NCBI GenBank assembly: GCA_965262875.1 | Contig: OZ253569.1 | Location: forward strand, 1-64,000 | Direction of reading: 5' to 3' | Length of the DNA: 64,000 nt | Origin: JBALVT01 sp965262875 | GTDB lineage: Bacteria > Pseudomonadota > Gammaproteobacteria > Pseudomonadales > Halieaceae | The notes under the pieces: generated by a model | The model's input: the letters and a program-made list of their open reading frames with translations, nothing else | What the model was told of the DNA's origin: nothing | The model's database searches: none | Part shown: positions 54,780 to 62,658 of the stretch, in pieces | How the letters are laid out: each line of letters begins with the position of its first letter | Numbering within the stretch: the first letter of the stretch is position 1 | Program-made: the position numbers and the translations under genes

Positions 54780-55994
54780 ATGACCGCCTCACTCAGGAGA
54801 GAAAGCTTGGAAAACCTGGATGTATTTCGCAGTGAAGTTCGGCAATGGCTGGAACTCAATTGTCCAGAATCCCAACGCCAGCCCATGAGCCCGGACCAAC
54901 AGTACTGGGGTGGCCGCCGCGGTGAGTACCCAAGTGAGGATGCCAAAATCTGGCACGAGCGAATGCGTGACCAGGGCTGGATTGTCCCTGAATGGCCTGT
55001 CCAGTACGGCGGTGGAGGCCTGAGTGAAGTACAGGGAAAAGTTATTAAAGAAGAGATGAAACGCATAAAAGCGCGCACTCCTCTTTTTGGCATCGGTATA
55101 TGGATGCTGGGCCCTGCTGTGCTGAAGCATGGCTCCGAGGAACAAAAACAACAGCACCTTCGGGCCATTATAAACGGCGAAATCCGTTGGGCCCAGGGTT
55201 ACTCGGAGCCCGGATCCGGTTCTGATCTGGCCAGTGTGCAGTGCAAAGCCGAGGACATGCGAGATCACTTTTTGGTCAACGGCAGCAAGATATGGACGAC
55301 CAACGCGGACAAATCCGATTGGATTTTCTGCCTGCTGCGAACCAACCCCGATGTAAAAAAGCAGGAGGGTATCAGCTTTGTACTGATCGATATGGCCAGC
55401 GAAGGTGTTAGCACTACGCCGATAAATTTGATTAGCGGCCAGTCGGAATTCTGCCAAACATTTTTCGACAACGTTAAAGTCCCCAAAGAAAACTTGATGG
55501 GTGAGCTGAACAACGGCTGGACAGTCGCCAAAACCTTGCTGGTGCACGAACGCAAGTTAATGGCAGAGATGGGTAGCGATACACCGAGCGAGGTTCTCGC
55601 GCCAAATACTGCGGCCAGAAAATATCTGAATTTTGAAAACGGGAAAATTGCGAACTCACAGTTGCGAGACCAACTCGTTGAGTACGACATGCATATGCAC
55701 GCGGTTGGTTTGACGCACTTTCGGACCTTCGAGGAAAAAACTCACGGTGTTAGTAGCGCCGCCCCCCTGGTGATGAAGTATGTAGGTACCGAAGCGGAGA
55801 AAACCAAGGGCGAGTTGCTGCTGGCCATCATGGGAAGCCAGGGACTGGGCTGGGAGGGTGAAGGCTTTAGTGAGGAAGAACTCAATACCACTCGACAGTG
55901 GGCGATGTCCAAAGGTTACACCATTGCGGGCGGCACCTCTGAAATACAGCTGAACCTTATCGCCAAAAGTGTTCTGCAACTGCCGCAATCCTAA
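54780..55994 (+). CDS. Acyl-CoA dehydrogenase (first of a pair)
   Basis: 404 aa. FAD/substrate contacts: WAQGYSEPGSGSDLASVQCK (about 138-157) and a C-terminal YTIAGGTSEIQLNLIAKSVL, the usual end of ACAD proteins. Start at 54780 follows GGAAG. 12 bp before a second, dissimilar acyl-CoA dehydrogenase. Such pairs form heteromeric enzymes in steroid side-chain and related pathways. Acts on acyl-CoA alpha/beta bonds; electrons go to ETF. Confidence 0.9.
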   Translation: MTASLRRESLENLDVFRSEVRQWLELNCPESQRQPMSPDQQYWGGRRGEYPSEDAKIWHERMRDQGWIVPEWPVQYGGGGLSEVQGKVIKEEMKRIKARTPLFGIGIWMLGPAVLKHGSEEQKQQHLRAIINGEIRWAQGYSEPGSGSDLASVQCKAEDMRDHFLVNGSKIWTTNADKSDWIFCLLRTNPDVKKQEGISFVLIDMASEGVSTTPINLISGQSEFCQTFFDNVKVPKENLMGELNNGWTVAKTLLVHERKLMAEMGSDTPSEVLAPNTAARKYLNFENGKIANSQLRDQLVEYDMHMHAVGLTHFRTFEEKTHGVSSAAPLVMKYVGTEAEKTKGELLLAIMGSQGLGWEGEGFSEEELNTTRQWAMSKGYTIAGGTSEIQLNLIAKSVLQLPQS

Positions 55995-56006
55995 AAGGAC
56001 AGAGTT

Positions 56007-57146
56007 ATGGCCCTGGTATTAAATGAAGAACAACGCCTACTGCAGGACTCGGCAAAAGAGTTTCTCGCGAGTAACGCGCCGGTTAAAGAGCTGAGGAAAT
56101 TGCGCGACGAAACAGACACCACTGGTTATTCCACCGAGCTTTGGGCGCAAATGGCTGAGCTGGGCTGGGCGAGCATTATTCTTCCCGAGGAATTTGGCGG
56201 GCTAGATTTTGGTTTCGCAGGCCTGGGAGTGGTTATGGAGGAGGCGGGAAGAAATTTAACCGCATCACCGCTTTTTGCATCGGCAGTAGTTGGAGCTTCC
56301 GCTGTGCTCCTGGGAGGAACTACCGACCAAAAAGAAGCACTGCTGCCCAAAATTGCAGCCGGAGAGCTGACGCTCGCGCTTGCACTGGAGGAATCGCAGC
56401 ACCACGACCCAAGTTCGATTTCCACATCAGCCGCACCCAGCGAAGAAGGCTACACTTTGCACGGAAACAAGACATTCGTTCTGGATGGACACAGCGCCGA
56501 GCACCTGATTGTTGTAGCTCGCACCGCCGGAGAATACGACAGCAGCGAAGGTATCTCACTGTTCTTAGTCGATGCTAACGCCGATGGTGTCGCTCGAACG
56601 CGTAATATCATGATGGATGCTCGAAATTCCGCGGGTATCACTTTCACCAATGTCAAACTAGGCAGCGAGAGCCTGATTGGTGAACTGGGCCAAGGGTGGA
56701 AAACACTAGAACCCGTACTAGATCGCGGTCGCATTGCAATTGCTGCCGAAATGATGGGTTGTGCTTTAGAGGCTTTTGAACAAACCGTTGAATACCTGAA
56801 AGAACGCGTTCAATTTGACGTGAAAATTGGCAGCTTCCAGGCGCTGCAGCATCGCGCTGCGCATATACAATCAGAGTTGGAATTGTGCCGGTCAGTGATA
56901 CTACAAGCGCTCTCGGGTGTCGACGATAGCCCCGAGCAACTACCACTGCTTGCGAGCCTTGCCAAAGCCAAACTCAATGAGCTAGTTAAGCTGGTCACCA
57001 ATGAAGCGGTACAGATGCACGGCGGTATAGGCGTATCCGACGATCTGGATATCGGCCTTTTCCTGAAGCGAGCGCGCGTTACCATGCAGATATTTGGCGA
57101 CACCCAATACCATAAGAACCGATACGCGACTCTATGCGGTTACTAA
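56007..57146 (+). CDS. Acyl-CoA dehydrogenase (second of a pair)
   Basis: 379 aa. Begins MALVLNEEQRLLQDSAKEFL and contains EAVQMHGGIGVSDDLDIGLF near the C-terminus, an ACAD signature. It lacks the EPGSGSDL form of the first subunit (LALEESQHHDP occupies that place), as expected for the partner subunit of a heteromeric enzyme. Strong AGGA Shine-Dalgarno. Same operon as the preceding gene. Confidence 0.88.
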   Translation: MALVLNEEQRLLQDSAKEFLASNAPVKELRKLRDETDTTGYSTELWAQMAELGWASIILPEEFGGLDFGFAGLGVVMEEAGRNLTASPLFASAVVGASAVLLGGTTDQKEALLPKIAAGELTLALALEESQHHDPSSISTSAAPSEEGYTLHGNKTFVLDGHSAEHLIVVARTAGEYDSSEGISLFLVDANADGVARTRNIMMDARNSAGITFTNVKLGSESLIGELGQGWKTLEPVLDRGRIAIAAEMMGCALEAFEQTVEYLKERVQFDVKIGSFQALQHRAAHIQSELELCRSVILQALSGVDDSPEQLPLLASLAKAKLNELVKLVTNEAVQMHGGIGVSDDLDIGLFLKRARVTMQIFGDTQYHKNRYATLCGY

Positions 57147-57217
57147 TCAGCAAGTGAACACCTTTTGATCTGCATTGATCACCATCGATAACTACTAATA
57201 ACTACGAGAGAGCAAAC

Positions 57218-57577
57218 ATGGAAAACAGCGACAAGATAGCAGCGATACACAAGTATGTAGAAGCCTTTGAAAAAGAGGATATGGATATAATCCGTGAACT
57301 CTACGCGGACGACGCCATTGTCGAAGATCCCGTTGGTACCGATTTGCATGTGGGTATCGATGCGGTCTGCGCTTTCTATGAGGGCGCCCTATCATCCGGT
57401 GCCAAGCTGGTGCTAACGGGCAACCCTCGTTGTTCCGGCAATGCCGTGGCATTTCCCTTTCAGGTCAAGATGCCCGGCATGGGGATAGAAATCATAGATG
57501 TGTTTGAATTTAACGACGCCGGCAAGGTCACCAGCATGAAAGCATACTGGGGTCCAGACAGTATGCTCAGCGAGTAA
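57218..57577 (+). CDS. Steroid delta-isomerase-like (ketosteroid isomerase) protein
   Basis: 119 aa NTF2-like fold. Residues equivalent to the ketosteroid isomerase catalytic set are present: Tyr13 (HKYVEAF), Asp37 in VEDPVGT, the classic EDPxG string, and Asp94 in IIDVFEF. The C-terminal SMKAYWGPDS parallels TMQAYW of the Pseudomonas enzyme. Expected to move a delta-5 double bond of a 3-ketosteroid. Clustered with paired acyl-CoA dehydrogenases and an SDR. Confidence 0.8.
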   Translation: MENSDKIAAIHKYVEAFEKEDMDIIRELYADDAIVEDPVGTDLHVGIDAVCAFYEGALSSGAKLVLTGNPRCSGNAVAFPFQVKMPGMGIEIIDVFEFNDAGKVTSMKAYWGPDSMLSE

Positions 57578-57685
57578 TAGCCTAAGGCAAAAATATGAAC
57601 TTTGAGTGTAACTACTCACCCCATTCCGATGCAGCGTTTCCAGCGAGCGCTATCTGAATGGCTATCAGTGGATTATGCCCCTTGT

Positions 57686-57720
57686 TGTTAGCGCCACAGT
57701 AAACCCGCAGTTATTTGCCG
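57686..57720 (+). repeat. Left terminal repeat of the IS21 element
   Basis: 35 bp from TGTTAGCGCC to TATTTGCCG, similar to the inverse of 60941-60975; the innermost 16 bp differ at one position. Confidence 0.8.
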
Positions 57721-57780
57721 CAGAATAAAAGAACGACAAAGAGGCGACAGTGATCCGGCTTAACTCCAATCGATCACAGG

Positions 57781-57972
57781 CTAGAACGGCAGCTCATGAT
57801 TTACCTCGACACTGTCTGTGTACTCTTGTTGCTCAATCCGGATCTCCTCGTACAGTTGCGCAATCTCATCACCATAGTGATCCCACAGTACCGATCTCAG
57901 GTCGCCGAGCAGCTGATAAATACAATCGGCTTGTTCAGCCGTCCAGTAGGTTGTGATTTTTAAGGTTTTCAT
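57781..57972 (-). CDS. Small IS21-associated protein (63 aa)
   Basis: MKTLKITTYWTAEQADCIYQ...; acidic and helical. Its ATG overlaps the istB stop (ATGA), so it is translationally coupled and lies within the element before the left end. A similar short gene downstream of istB is seen in some IS21 copies, with no known function (from memory, not verified). No DNA-binding motif is visible. Confidence 0.65.
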   Translation of the reverse strand: MKTLKITTYWTAEQADCIYQLLGDLRSVLWDHYGDEIAQLYEEIRIEQQEYTDSVEVNHELPF

Positions 57973-58730
57973 TTAGCCTTTCCTCGCTTTTTGGTCTCGC
58001 GCCGCTTCGACGCACACTCCTGCGCTTCCTTCATGCGGTACGACTCACCCTCAATGGCGATGACCTCGCTGTGATGGACTAAACGGTCAATCAGGGAGAC
58101 CACACACGCGGCATTGGGGAACACGTCATTCCACTCGCCAAACGGACGGTTCGTTGTCACCAAAGTTGAACATTTCTCATAGCGCCGGTTGATGATTTCA
58201 AACAGCAAGTCAGCATGACGATTGCTGTAGGAGAGGTAGCCCACTTCATCAATTACCAGCAAGGCGGGCCTGGCGTAGTGTTTCAATCGACGCTGCAGGG
58301 CATTGGCGCCATCCTGACCTGCCAGGTCGTTGAGCATCGCCGCTGCGGTGGTAAACAGCGCCGTATAGCCGTGCATGACAGCGTTATACCCCAGGTTCTG
58401 GGCGATCATCGATTTGCCCACGCCGTTGCTGCCCAGCAGGATAATATTGCTGGCCGTGTCCATAAAACCCAGTTGCATCAGGGCATGAATCGCTTGTGGG
58501 TCGATAGCGCTTGGCCACTGCCAGTCAAACTCACTCATCGGTTTGAACCGGCCCAGCCTGGCGCTGCTCAGGCGCCGTTCGAGTGAGCGCTGTTTGCGCT
58601 CGGCAAGCTCCCAGGCGATGAGCTGTGCCCGCCAGGGGTATTGCTCGTCGGTGATCTCGCCCCAGTGCGCCAGCACGCCGTGGAGCTTCAGTTCAAGTGC
58701 CTGCTGTTTGAGTTGCTCGATATCAATCAT
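57969..58730 (-). CDS. istB: IS21-family transposition ATPase IstB
   Basis: 253 aa AAA+ protein acting with IstA: Walker A LLGSNGVGKSMIAQNLGYNA, Walker B ARPALLVIDEVGYLSY, sensor LVTTNRPFGEW. Starts at ATG 58730 (MIDIEQLKQQ) with AGGAG 9 nt upstream and overlaps the istA stop, the standard IstA-IstB coupling. Confidence 0.93.
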   Translation of the reverse strand: MIDIEQLKQQALELKLHGVLAHWGEITDEQYPWRAQLIAWELAERKQRSLERRLSSARLGRFKPMSEFDWQWPSAIDPQAIHALMQLGFMDTASNIILLGSNGVGKSMIAQNLGYNAVMHGYTALFTTAAAMLNDLAGQDGANALQRRLKHYARPALLVIDEVGYLSYSNRHADLLFEIINRRYEKCSTLVTTNRPFGEWNDVFPNAACVVSLIDRLVHHSEVIAIEGESYRMKEAQECASKRRETKKRGKAK

Positions 58731-60222
58731 CGGTATCATCTCCTGTCTCGCTTCGGGTGCCATTGAGCTTGTCGTAATCGGCAAGCCGAGCCAGCTTGAC
58801 GCTGTAGTGTTTGACCTTCGCCGGCACGGCGACAGCAAGCGGTGGCGGCAGGTGCTGTTCATCACGGCGGCGCTCAAGAACGTGCTGCACCGCCTCCGGG
58901 TAGGGTGATTGCCGATCAAGTGCTTCACCCAGAGCTACATGCAGCTCGTCCCGCCCATAATCATCAAGCAGTTGATTGAGTAACCGGACCGTGGTTTTAA
59001 TGACATGTCCACGCTGTGCCGATTGCTGCAGCAGCGTCTGGGCGTGCGCCGAAGCATGGCTCAGGCGATCCTGACCCCGGTGTAGTTTGGCGTGGGTTTT
59101 CTCCAGCCATAGGGCATTGATATGCGCCTCCTGTTCGATTTGCTCCCCTTTGCCAAAGCTGCGCTGATGCTCAGCAATGCATTGATCGCCCTCCACTATC
59201 TGGAGCCGCTCCAGGTCAGCGCTCACGCTCAATGGCTTGTGCACGTATTGATGGGGAATGGAGTAATCATTGAGATCGAAGCGAACATAAGGGGTTTTGG
59301 CGGCCCGCACGGGCTGTCTCTCATGGGTATCAAAGGGATTATCCGGCAAACTCACCTGCTCCTGTAAGAAGGCTTCCCTGACCGTCAACGTACGCTCTTC
59401 AGGGCAAGCCCGATCAGCACTCATACCCTGGCACCAGTGCTCAGCTTGCGCATTGAGTTCGGCCAGTGTTTGCCAGTGACGAGCGGCAAAGAAATTATCG
59501 CGAATATAGCGAATCGCTCTTTCTACCCGGCCCTTTTCATTGCCCCGGGCCACCGCCACCGGGCGTGGTTCGAAGCGATAGTGGGCTGACAAGGCCAGCA
59601 AGGTGGGGTGGAAGCGGATGGCGTCACCGTGGCGCTCCAATACGGCCGATTTAAGGTTGTCGTACAGCAGCACCTTTGGCAATCCTTGCCAGGCCTCGAA
59701 TGCCGCTACATGGCCGCGTAAAAAGTGCTCCATTTGCTGGTTGAGATAAAAGCGCAAGAAGATCTGTCGCGACCAGCTCAGCACCATCACAAACGCCATT
59801 AACGGCCGCCGGGCCTTGCCGATCTGAATATGCCCGAACGAACCCCAGTCAACCTGGGCTTGCTCACCGGGCAGGGTTTTTAGGCGTAAATACGCCTCGG
59901 GCAGCTTGCGCGGCCGCAGTTCACTGATACGCTGGCGAAACTGGCTGGGGCCACCGGGGTATCCCCGCAGGCGGGCCATTTCATACAAGCGGGCCGCCGT
60001 GAGTGTGGGAAACTCCCGCAGGGTGTCGATGACAAAGGGCAGATAGGGGTCGATGATCGACGCACGGCGAGTGCGCTCCACCTTGGGCAGGCCAGCCTGT
60101 GCCAGTACCCGATCAACCACTGAGTGGTGAATGCCAAGCTGGGTCGCAATGGTGCCCGTTCGCCACTTCTCAACAAAATGGTAGCGCAGTATTTTTGCTT
60201 CAGTTTCTTTGCCGATGGCCAT
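58723..60222 (-). CDS. istA: IS21-family transposase IstA
   Basis: 499 aa. N-terminal helix-turn-helix (TIATQLGIHHSVVDRVLAQA) and the DDE integrase core with AQVDWGSFGHIQIGK (first Asp) and VLLYDNLKSAVLERHGDAIR (second Asp); the C-terminal region binds the partner ATPase. Full length, no frameshift, so the element is probably functional. MAIGKETEAKILRYHFVEKW marks the start. Confidence 0.93.
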   Translation of the reverse strand: MAIGKETEAKILRYHFVEKWRTGTIATQLGIHHSVVDRVLAQAGLPKVERTRRASIIDPYLPFVIDTLREFPTLTAARLYEMARLRGYPGGPSQFRQRISELRPRKLPEAYLRLKTLPGEQAQVDWGSFGHIQIGKARRPLMAFVMVLSWSRQIFLRFYLNQQMEHFLRGHVAAFEAWQGLPKVLLYDNLKSAVLERHGDAIRFHPTLLALSAHYRFEPRPVAVARGNEKGRVERAIRYIRDNFFAARHWQTLAELNAQAEHWCQGMSADRACPEERTLTVREAFLQEQVSLPDNPFDTHERQPVRAAKTPYVRFDLNDYSIPHQYVHKPLSVSADLERLQIVEGDQCIAEHQRSFGKGEQIEQEAHINALWLEKTHAKLHRGQDRLSHASAHAQTLLQQSAQRGHVIKTTVRLLNQLLDDYGRDELHVALGEALDRQSPYPEAVQHVLERRRDEQHLPPPLAVAVPAKVKHYSVKLARLADYDKLNGTRSETGDDTDD

Positions 60223-60261
60223 GACTGCCCTCCGATTGATGACTCCTGTCCAGCCGCTGCA

Positions 60262-60681
60262 CTAATGTCGCCGGAATCTGCGCCTGAACTGACTGCTCTG
60301 CAGAAAATCACTGCGCAAAAAGGGACCGCAGACCGCGCCACAGTGATGGCAGCGCACGGTGGCGTCAGTTTTACCCGGCATATCGGCCCTTTTGATCTCA
60401 TCAGGCACGGTTTGCAGTAGATCACGGAGTATTATTGCCAGAGAACGGTGATGCGTTACTTTTTGTTGTTGCCGTTCTCGATAACGCTGTTGGCGAGCGG
60501 CATTATTCATGCGACCCGGGCGAGTGGCCTGGTACTTCGCTCTGGCTCGTTTAATGGATTCCTTTCTGGCTTCCTGGCTGCAACCATCGGTGCAATACCG
60601 CTGGCCGCGATCACAGTGGGTACAGACGATGACCTGGGCGTAGCAGCGACAACAGTGGTAGAGACGGCTGGATGATGGCAT
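60262..60681 (-). CDS. Cysteine-rich (zinc-ribbon-like) protein upstream of istA
   Basis: 139 aa. Starts at ATG 60681 (MPSSSRLYHCCRCYAQVIVC). Cysteine pairs YHCCRC, VCTHC, RGQRYCTDGC and CHHCGAVCGPFLRSDF suggest two zinc-binding knuckles around a basic, Arg-rich middle (RARAKYQATRPGR). It lies inside the element, upstream of istA and in the same direction. Role not known; a transposition or regulatory function is plausible. Confidence 0.7.
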   Translation of the reverse strand: MPSSSRLYHCCRCYAQVIVCTHCDRGQRYCTDGCSQEARKESIKRARAKYQATRPGRMNNAARQQRYRERQQQKVTHHRSLAIILRDLLQTVPDEIKRADMPGKTDATVRCHHCGAVCGPFLRSDFLQSSQFRRRFRRH

Positions 60682-60739
60682 CGACACAAAGGTCGATGAG
60701 GGCTGGATTTATTCCCATTATGTGCAACACTTAACGGGT

Positions 60740-60761
60740 CGTGCACCTGCACGGTTTTTTT
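60740..60761 (+). terminator. Possible intrinsic terminator at the right side of the IS21 element
   Basis: CGTGC (60740-60744), loop ACCT, GCACG (60749-60753), then G and seven T (60755-60761). On the plus strand it would stop transcription running out of or through the element, on the minus strand it is a palindrome just upstream of the cysteine-rich gene (GTGCACCTGCAC) and could be an operator. Confidence 0.4.
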
Positions 60762-60940
60762 GGGTATGGCGCCAGCGTTGACCGTCAAATCTGTGGTGGC
60801 GTCATACCGTTCTCAGCGACACTTATTCTTATAGTCCCTACGCTTGAATCGTGCCTGCTTATTGGTCGCTCTTGAGTGTGACTGGGCCGCAGTTCTACCG
60901 CGCCGATTCTAATACGCCGAGATCCGTCTATTTCAAAATT

Positions 60941-60975
60941 CGGCAAATAGCTGCGGTTTTGGAGTGGCGTCTACA
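60941..60975 (-). repeat. Right terminal repeat of the IS21 element
   Basis: Inverse partner of 57686-57720, ending in CA at 60975. Confidence 0.8.
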
Positions 60976-61504
60976 GCGAGTAGTTACCAATTTCCTTCTG
61001 AATCGATTTCAGGATACGTTGAATCGGAGGCTGTACGTTTTTTGGCATACGCGATAGCCGATTCTTCTGCATAGTGCTCATGTCCAGGCATTGTCTGCGC
61101 ACGGTAATTAAGTCACTGATATCTCGCAGCTTATCTGGCTTGATGATTGTGAGTAACGGCTGCAGGGCTTCACCGAAATGGGCAATATCCTGCGCATCCA
61201 ACTTATCCGTTTTCGCCAATCGGCCAGTGGACCTGGCGAACTGCCTGACTTGTCCTGCATTGCAAACCACCACCGGTAGCCCGGCAGTCTGTGCCGCGCA
61301 AACGAAGTTCAATTCCAGACGACCCGTAGCCTCGATCAATACACGAGTGGGTTGATACTTTCTAATTTTTCTTGCTGCTTGTATGGCTCCCTGCGGGGTG
61401 TTCTCAACCGAGGAGTAATCTCCTGTTGGGCGCACATAAATGTCGAGCTGAGACTGGCTGGTGTCGATACCAACATTAATTTCTACTTGAGTTTTAATAT
61501 TCAT
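60976..61504 (-). pseudogene. IS110-family recombinase, C-terminal half lost
   Basis: N-terminal RuvC-like (DEDD) domain only. Begins MNIKTQVEINVGIDTSQSQL at 61504; GIDTSQ supplies the first Asp, VLIEATGRLE the Glu, and TDKLDAQDIAHFGEAL the Asp pair. It stops at QKEIGNYSL where the IS21 end begins; the Tnp domain with the catalytic Ser is missing. The missing half is not visible on the other side of the IS21 copy. Truncated, inactive. Confidence 0.85.
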
Positions 61505-61700
61505 AGGATAAGCTCCTCTAACTTGCGATACGGGCTCGAGGCCCACATGACTATTCGAGTTATGCCTAGCGAGTTTTGCAGCGTTCCTACTTGTCGACGG
61601 TCTCTTTACAGGACCTGTTAACTGTCGAACTACTGCAAAAGGCCTTCGGTGGCCGCCGAAGGTGGGCCTCTATTTACCCATGCTGAGAGAGATCTGAACA
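61505..61700 (-). other. Noncoding leader of the IS110 element; candidate bridge-RNA region
   Basis: In IS110-group elements the guide (bridge) RNA lies in the noncoding end upstream of the recombinase. Here about 200 bp with short inverted repeats fit this place, including a strong hairpin (61643-61662). Loop sequences matching flanks could not be assigned because the element is incomplete. No coding frame is supported. Confidence 0.35.
61643..61662. repeat. Hairpin in the IS110 leader
   Basis: CCTTCGGTGG/CCGCCGAAGG: seven perfect pairs plus a wobble, two-to-six-nt loop, GC-rich. Could be a stem of the bridge RNA or an element end. Confidence 0.5.
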
Positions 61701-61875
61701 GCAGAAGTTTCCCAGGAATTAACCATACAAGTTAACCGTGCCCGATTAATAATTCTCCGATAAATACCCACAAACGCCACTCGACTCCTAGTATCCACGG
61801 TGTTGAATCTTGAGGTGGTCTAATAGATCTGCACAACCCAGTTAAGGGATAATACCCATAACTGGAGATTAAAGA
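61701..61875. other. Short noncoding stretch before the IS3-type orfA
   Basis: No gene supported. It should contain the left end of the IS3-type element and the border to the IS110 remnant; neither end could be defined because the other IS3 end is outside the window. A promoter-like GGATAATACCC (61848-61858) precedes the orfA start. Confidence 0.4.
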
Positions 61876-62142
61876 ATGAACACAAGAAAGAAATATCCGA
61901 AGGAATTCAAGCTGGATGCCGTCAGCCTGGTACTGGATCAGGGTTACACAAGAATTGAAGCGGCGAAAAGTCTCGACATCAACTCCACCATGTTGGGGCG
62001 CTGGGTTAAAGAGCATCAACGATCAAGTGACGGACACGCTTTCCGCGGAAACGGCAAGCTGACACCGGAGCAGGCAGAAACCCGCCAGTTGAGGGAGGAG
62101 AACCGGCGCTTGAAGATGGAGAAAGATATATTAAAAAAAGCG

Positions 62143-62149
62143 ACGGTCT
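62143..62149 (+). other. IBS1 (and IBS2 at 62136-62141) of the intron target
   Basis: Exon sequence ACGGTCT directly before the intron, complementary to EBS1; AAAAGC just upstream is complementary to EBS2. Spacing of one base between the two sites is normal. Confidence 0.8.
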
Positions 62150-62340
62150 GTGTGCTATGAAGCTGCATAATCGATGAGGGTAGGCCCCTCGACATCGCCT
62201 TGCAGGAGGGGATGTCAAACCACCTCAAGCTGCTGTGTTCAAGAGACATGGTAGTGAGCGTTGAGGAAAAGTCATAGAAAATATGGCAGGTAGGGAATAA
62301 GGAGACGAGCGCAAGCGAACCACTCGATGAGGTGTCGATA

Positions 62341-62379
62341 GCTTTTACCCGATGTCGTCAAAACCAGAGACCAGACCGT
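62341..62379 (+). other. EBS2 and EBS1 region of intron domain I
   Basis: GCTTTT at 62341-62346 and AGACCGT at 62373-62379. The order (EBS2 upstream of EBS1, 26 nt apart) agrees with domain I layout. The rest of 62155-62658 is structured noncoding intron RNA; no gene is present in it before the maturase. Confidence 0.75.
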
Positions 62380-62658
62380 TTTCTGGGACAAATCAAGAAG
62401 TTACCTGTTTACTGACTTGATGGCGACCGGCATTAAGGTGGCGTGAACTTATATCCAGGCGATTATGTGGAACATAGGAACCTGTCGTCCTGATGTGAAG
62501 GGAGAAGCCGAACTGGTAGTCCCAGGAAGGTGAGAGTACCGATGCAGGGCACAGGGGCGGAGCACTCCGTAGTAGTGATGAAGCGGCTGTAATGGCGGTG
62601 GAGCGAAGGGGGTGCGTTGTTCAGCGAAGCAAGTTGGTCAACCAATTGGGAGGAACCA

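Larger units (their letters stand above)
57686..60975 (-). mobile_element. IS21-family element carrying four genes (about 3.29 kb)
   Basis: Related ends, each beginning TGT: left TGTTAGCGCCACAGTAAACC, right (reverse complement) TGTAGACGCCACTCCAAAAC, both continuing to CCGCAGyTATTTGCCG. Genes, all leftward: cysteine-rich ORF, istA, istB, and a small terminal ORF. No short target duplication is visible: the left flank ends CCTTGT, the right begins GCGAG. The right end truncates an IS110 recombinase, so insertion was followed by deletion or recombination. Repeats of the GCGCCAC/GACGCCAC core also occur inside the right end, as expected for multiple transposase-binding sites. Confidence 0.85.

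Noticed and set aside
54789..55547. Long open frame (252 aa) on the minus strand across the first acyl-CoA dehydrogenase
   Set aside because: It mirrors the codon pattern of a clear dehydrogenase gene, has no family similarity and no Shine-Dalgarno.
57608..57617. GTAACTACTC repeated in inverse at 60978-60987 on either side of the IS21 element
   Set aside because: Inverted rather than direct, 68 bp from the left end, so not a target duplication; probably chance.
60851..61057. Plus-strand open frame over the right IS21 end
   Set aside because: Spans the element border and the antisense of the IS110 remnant; no start signal.
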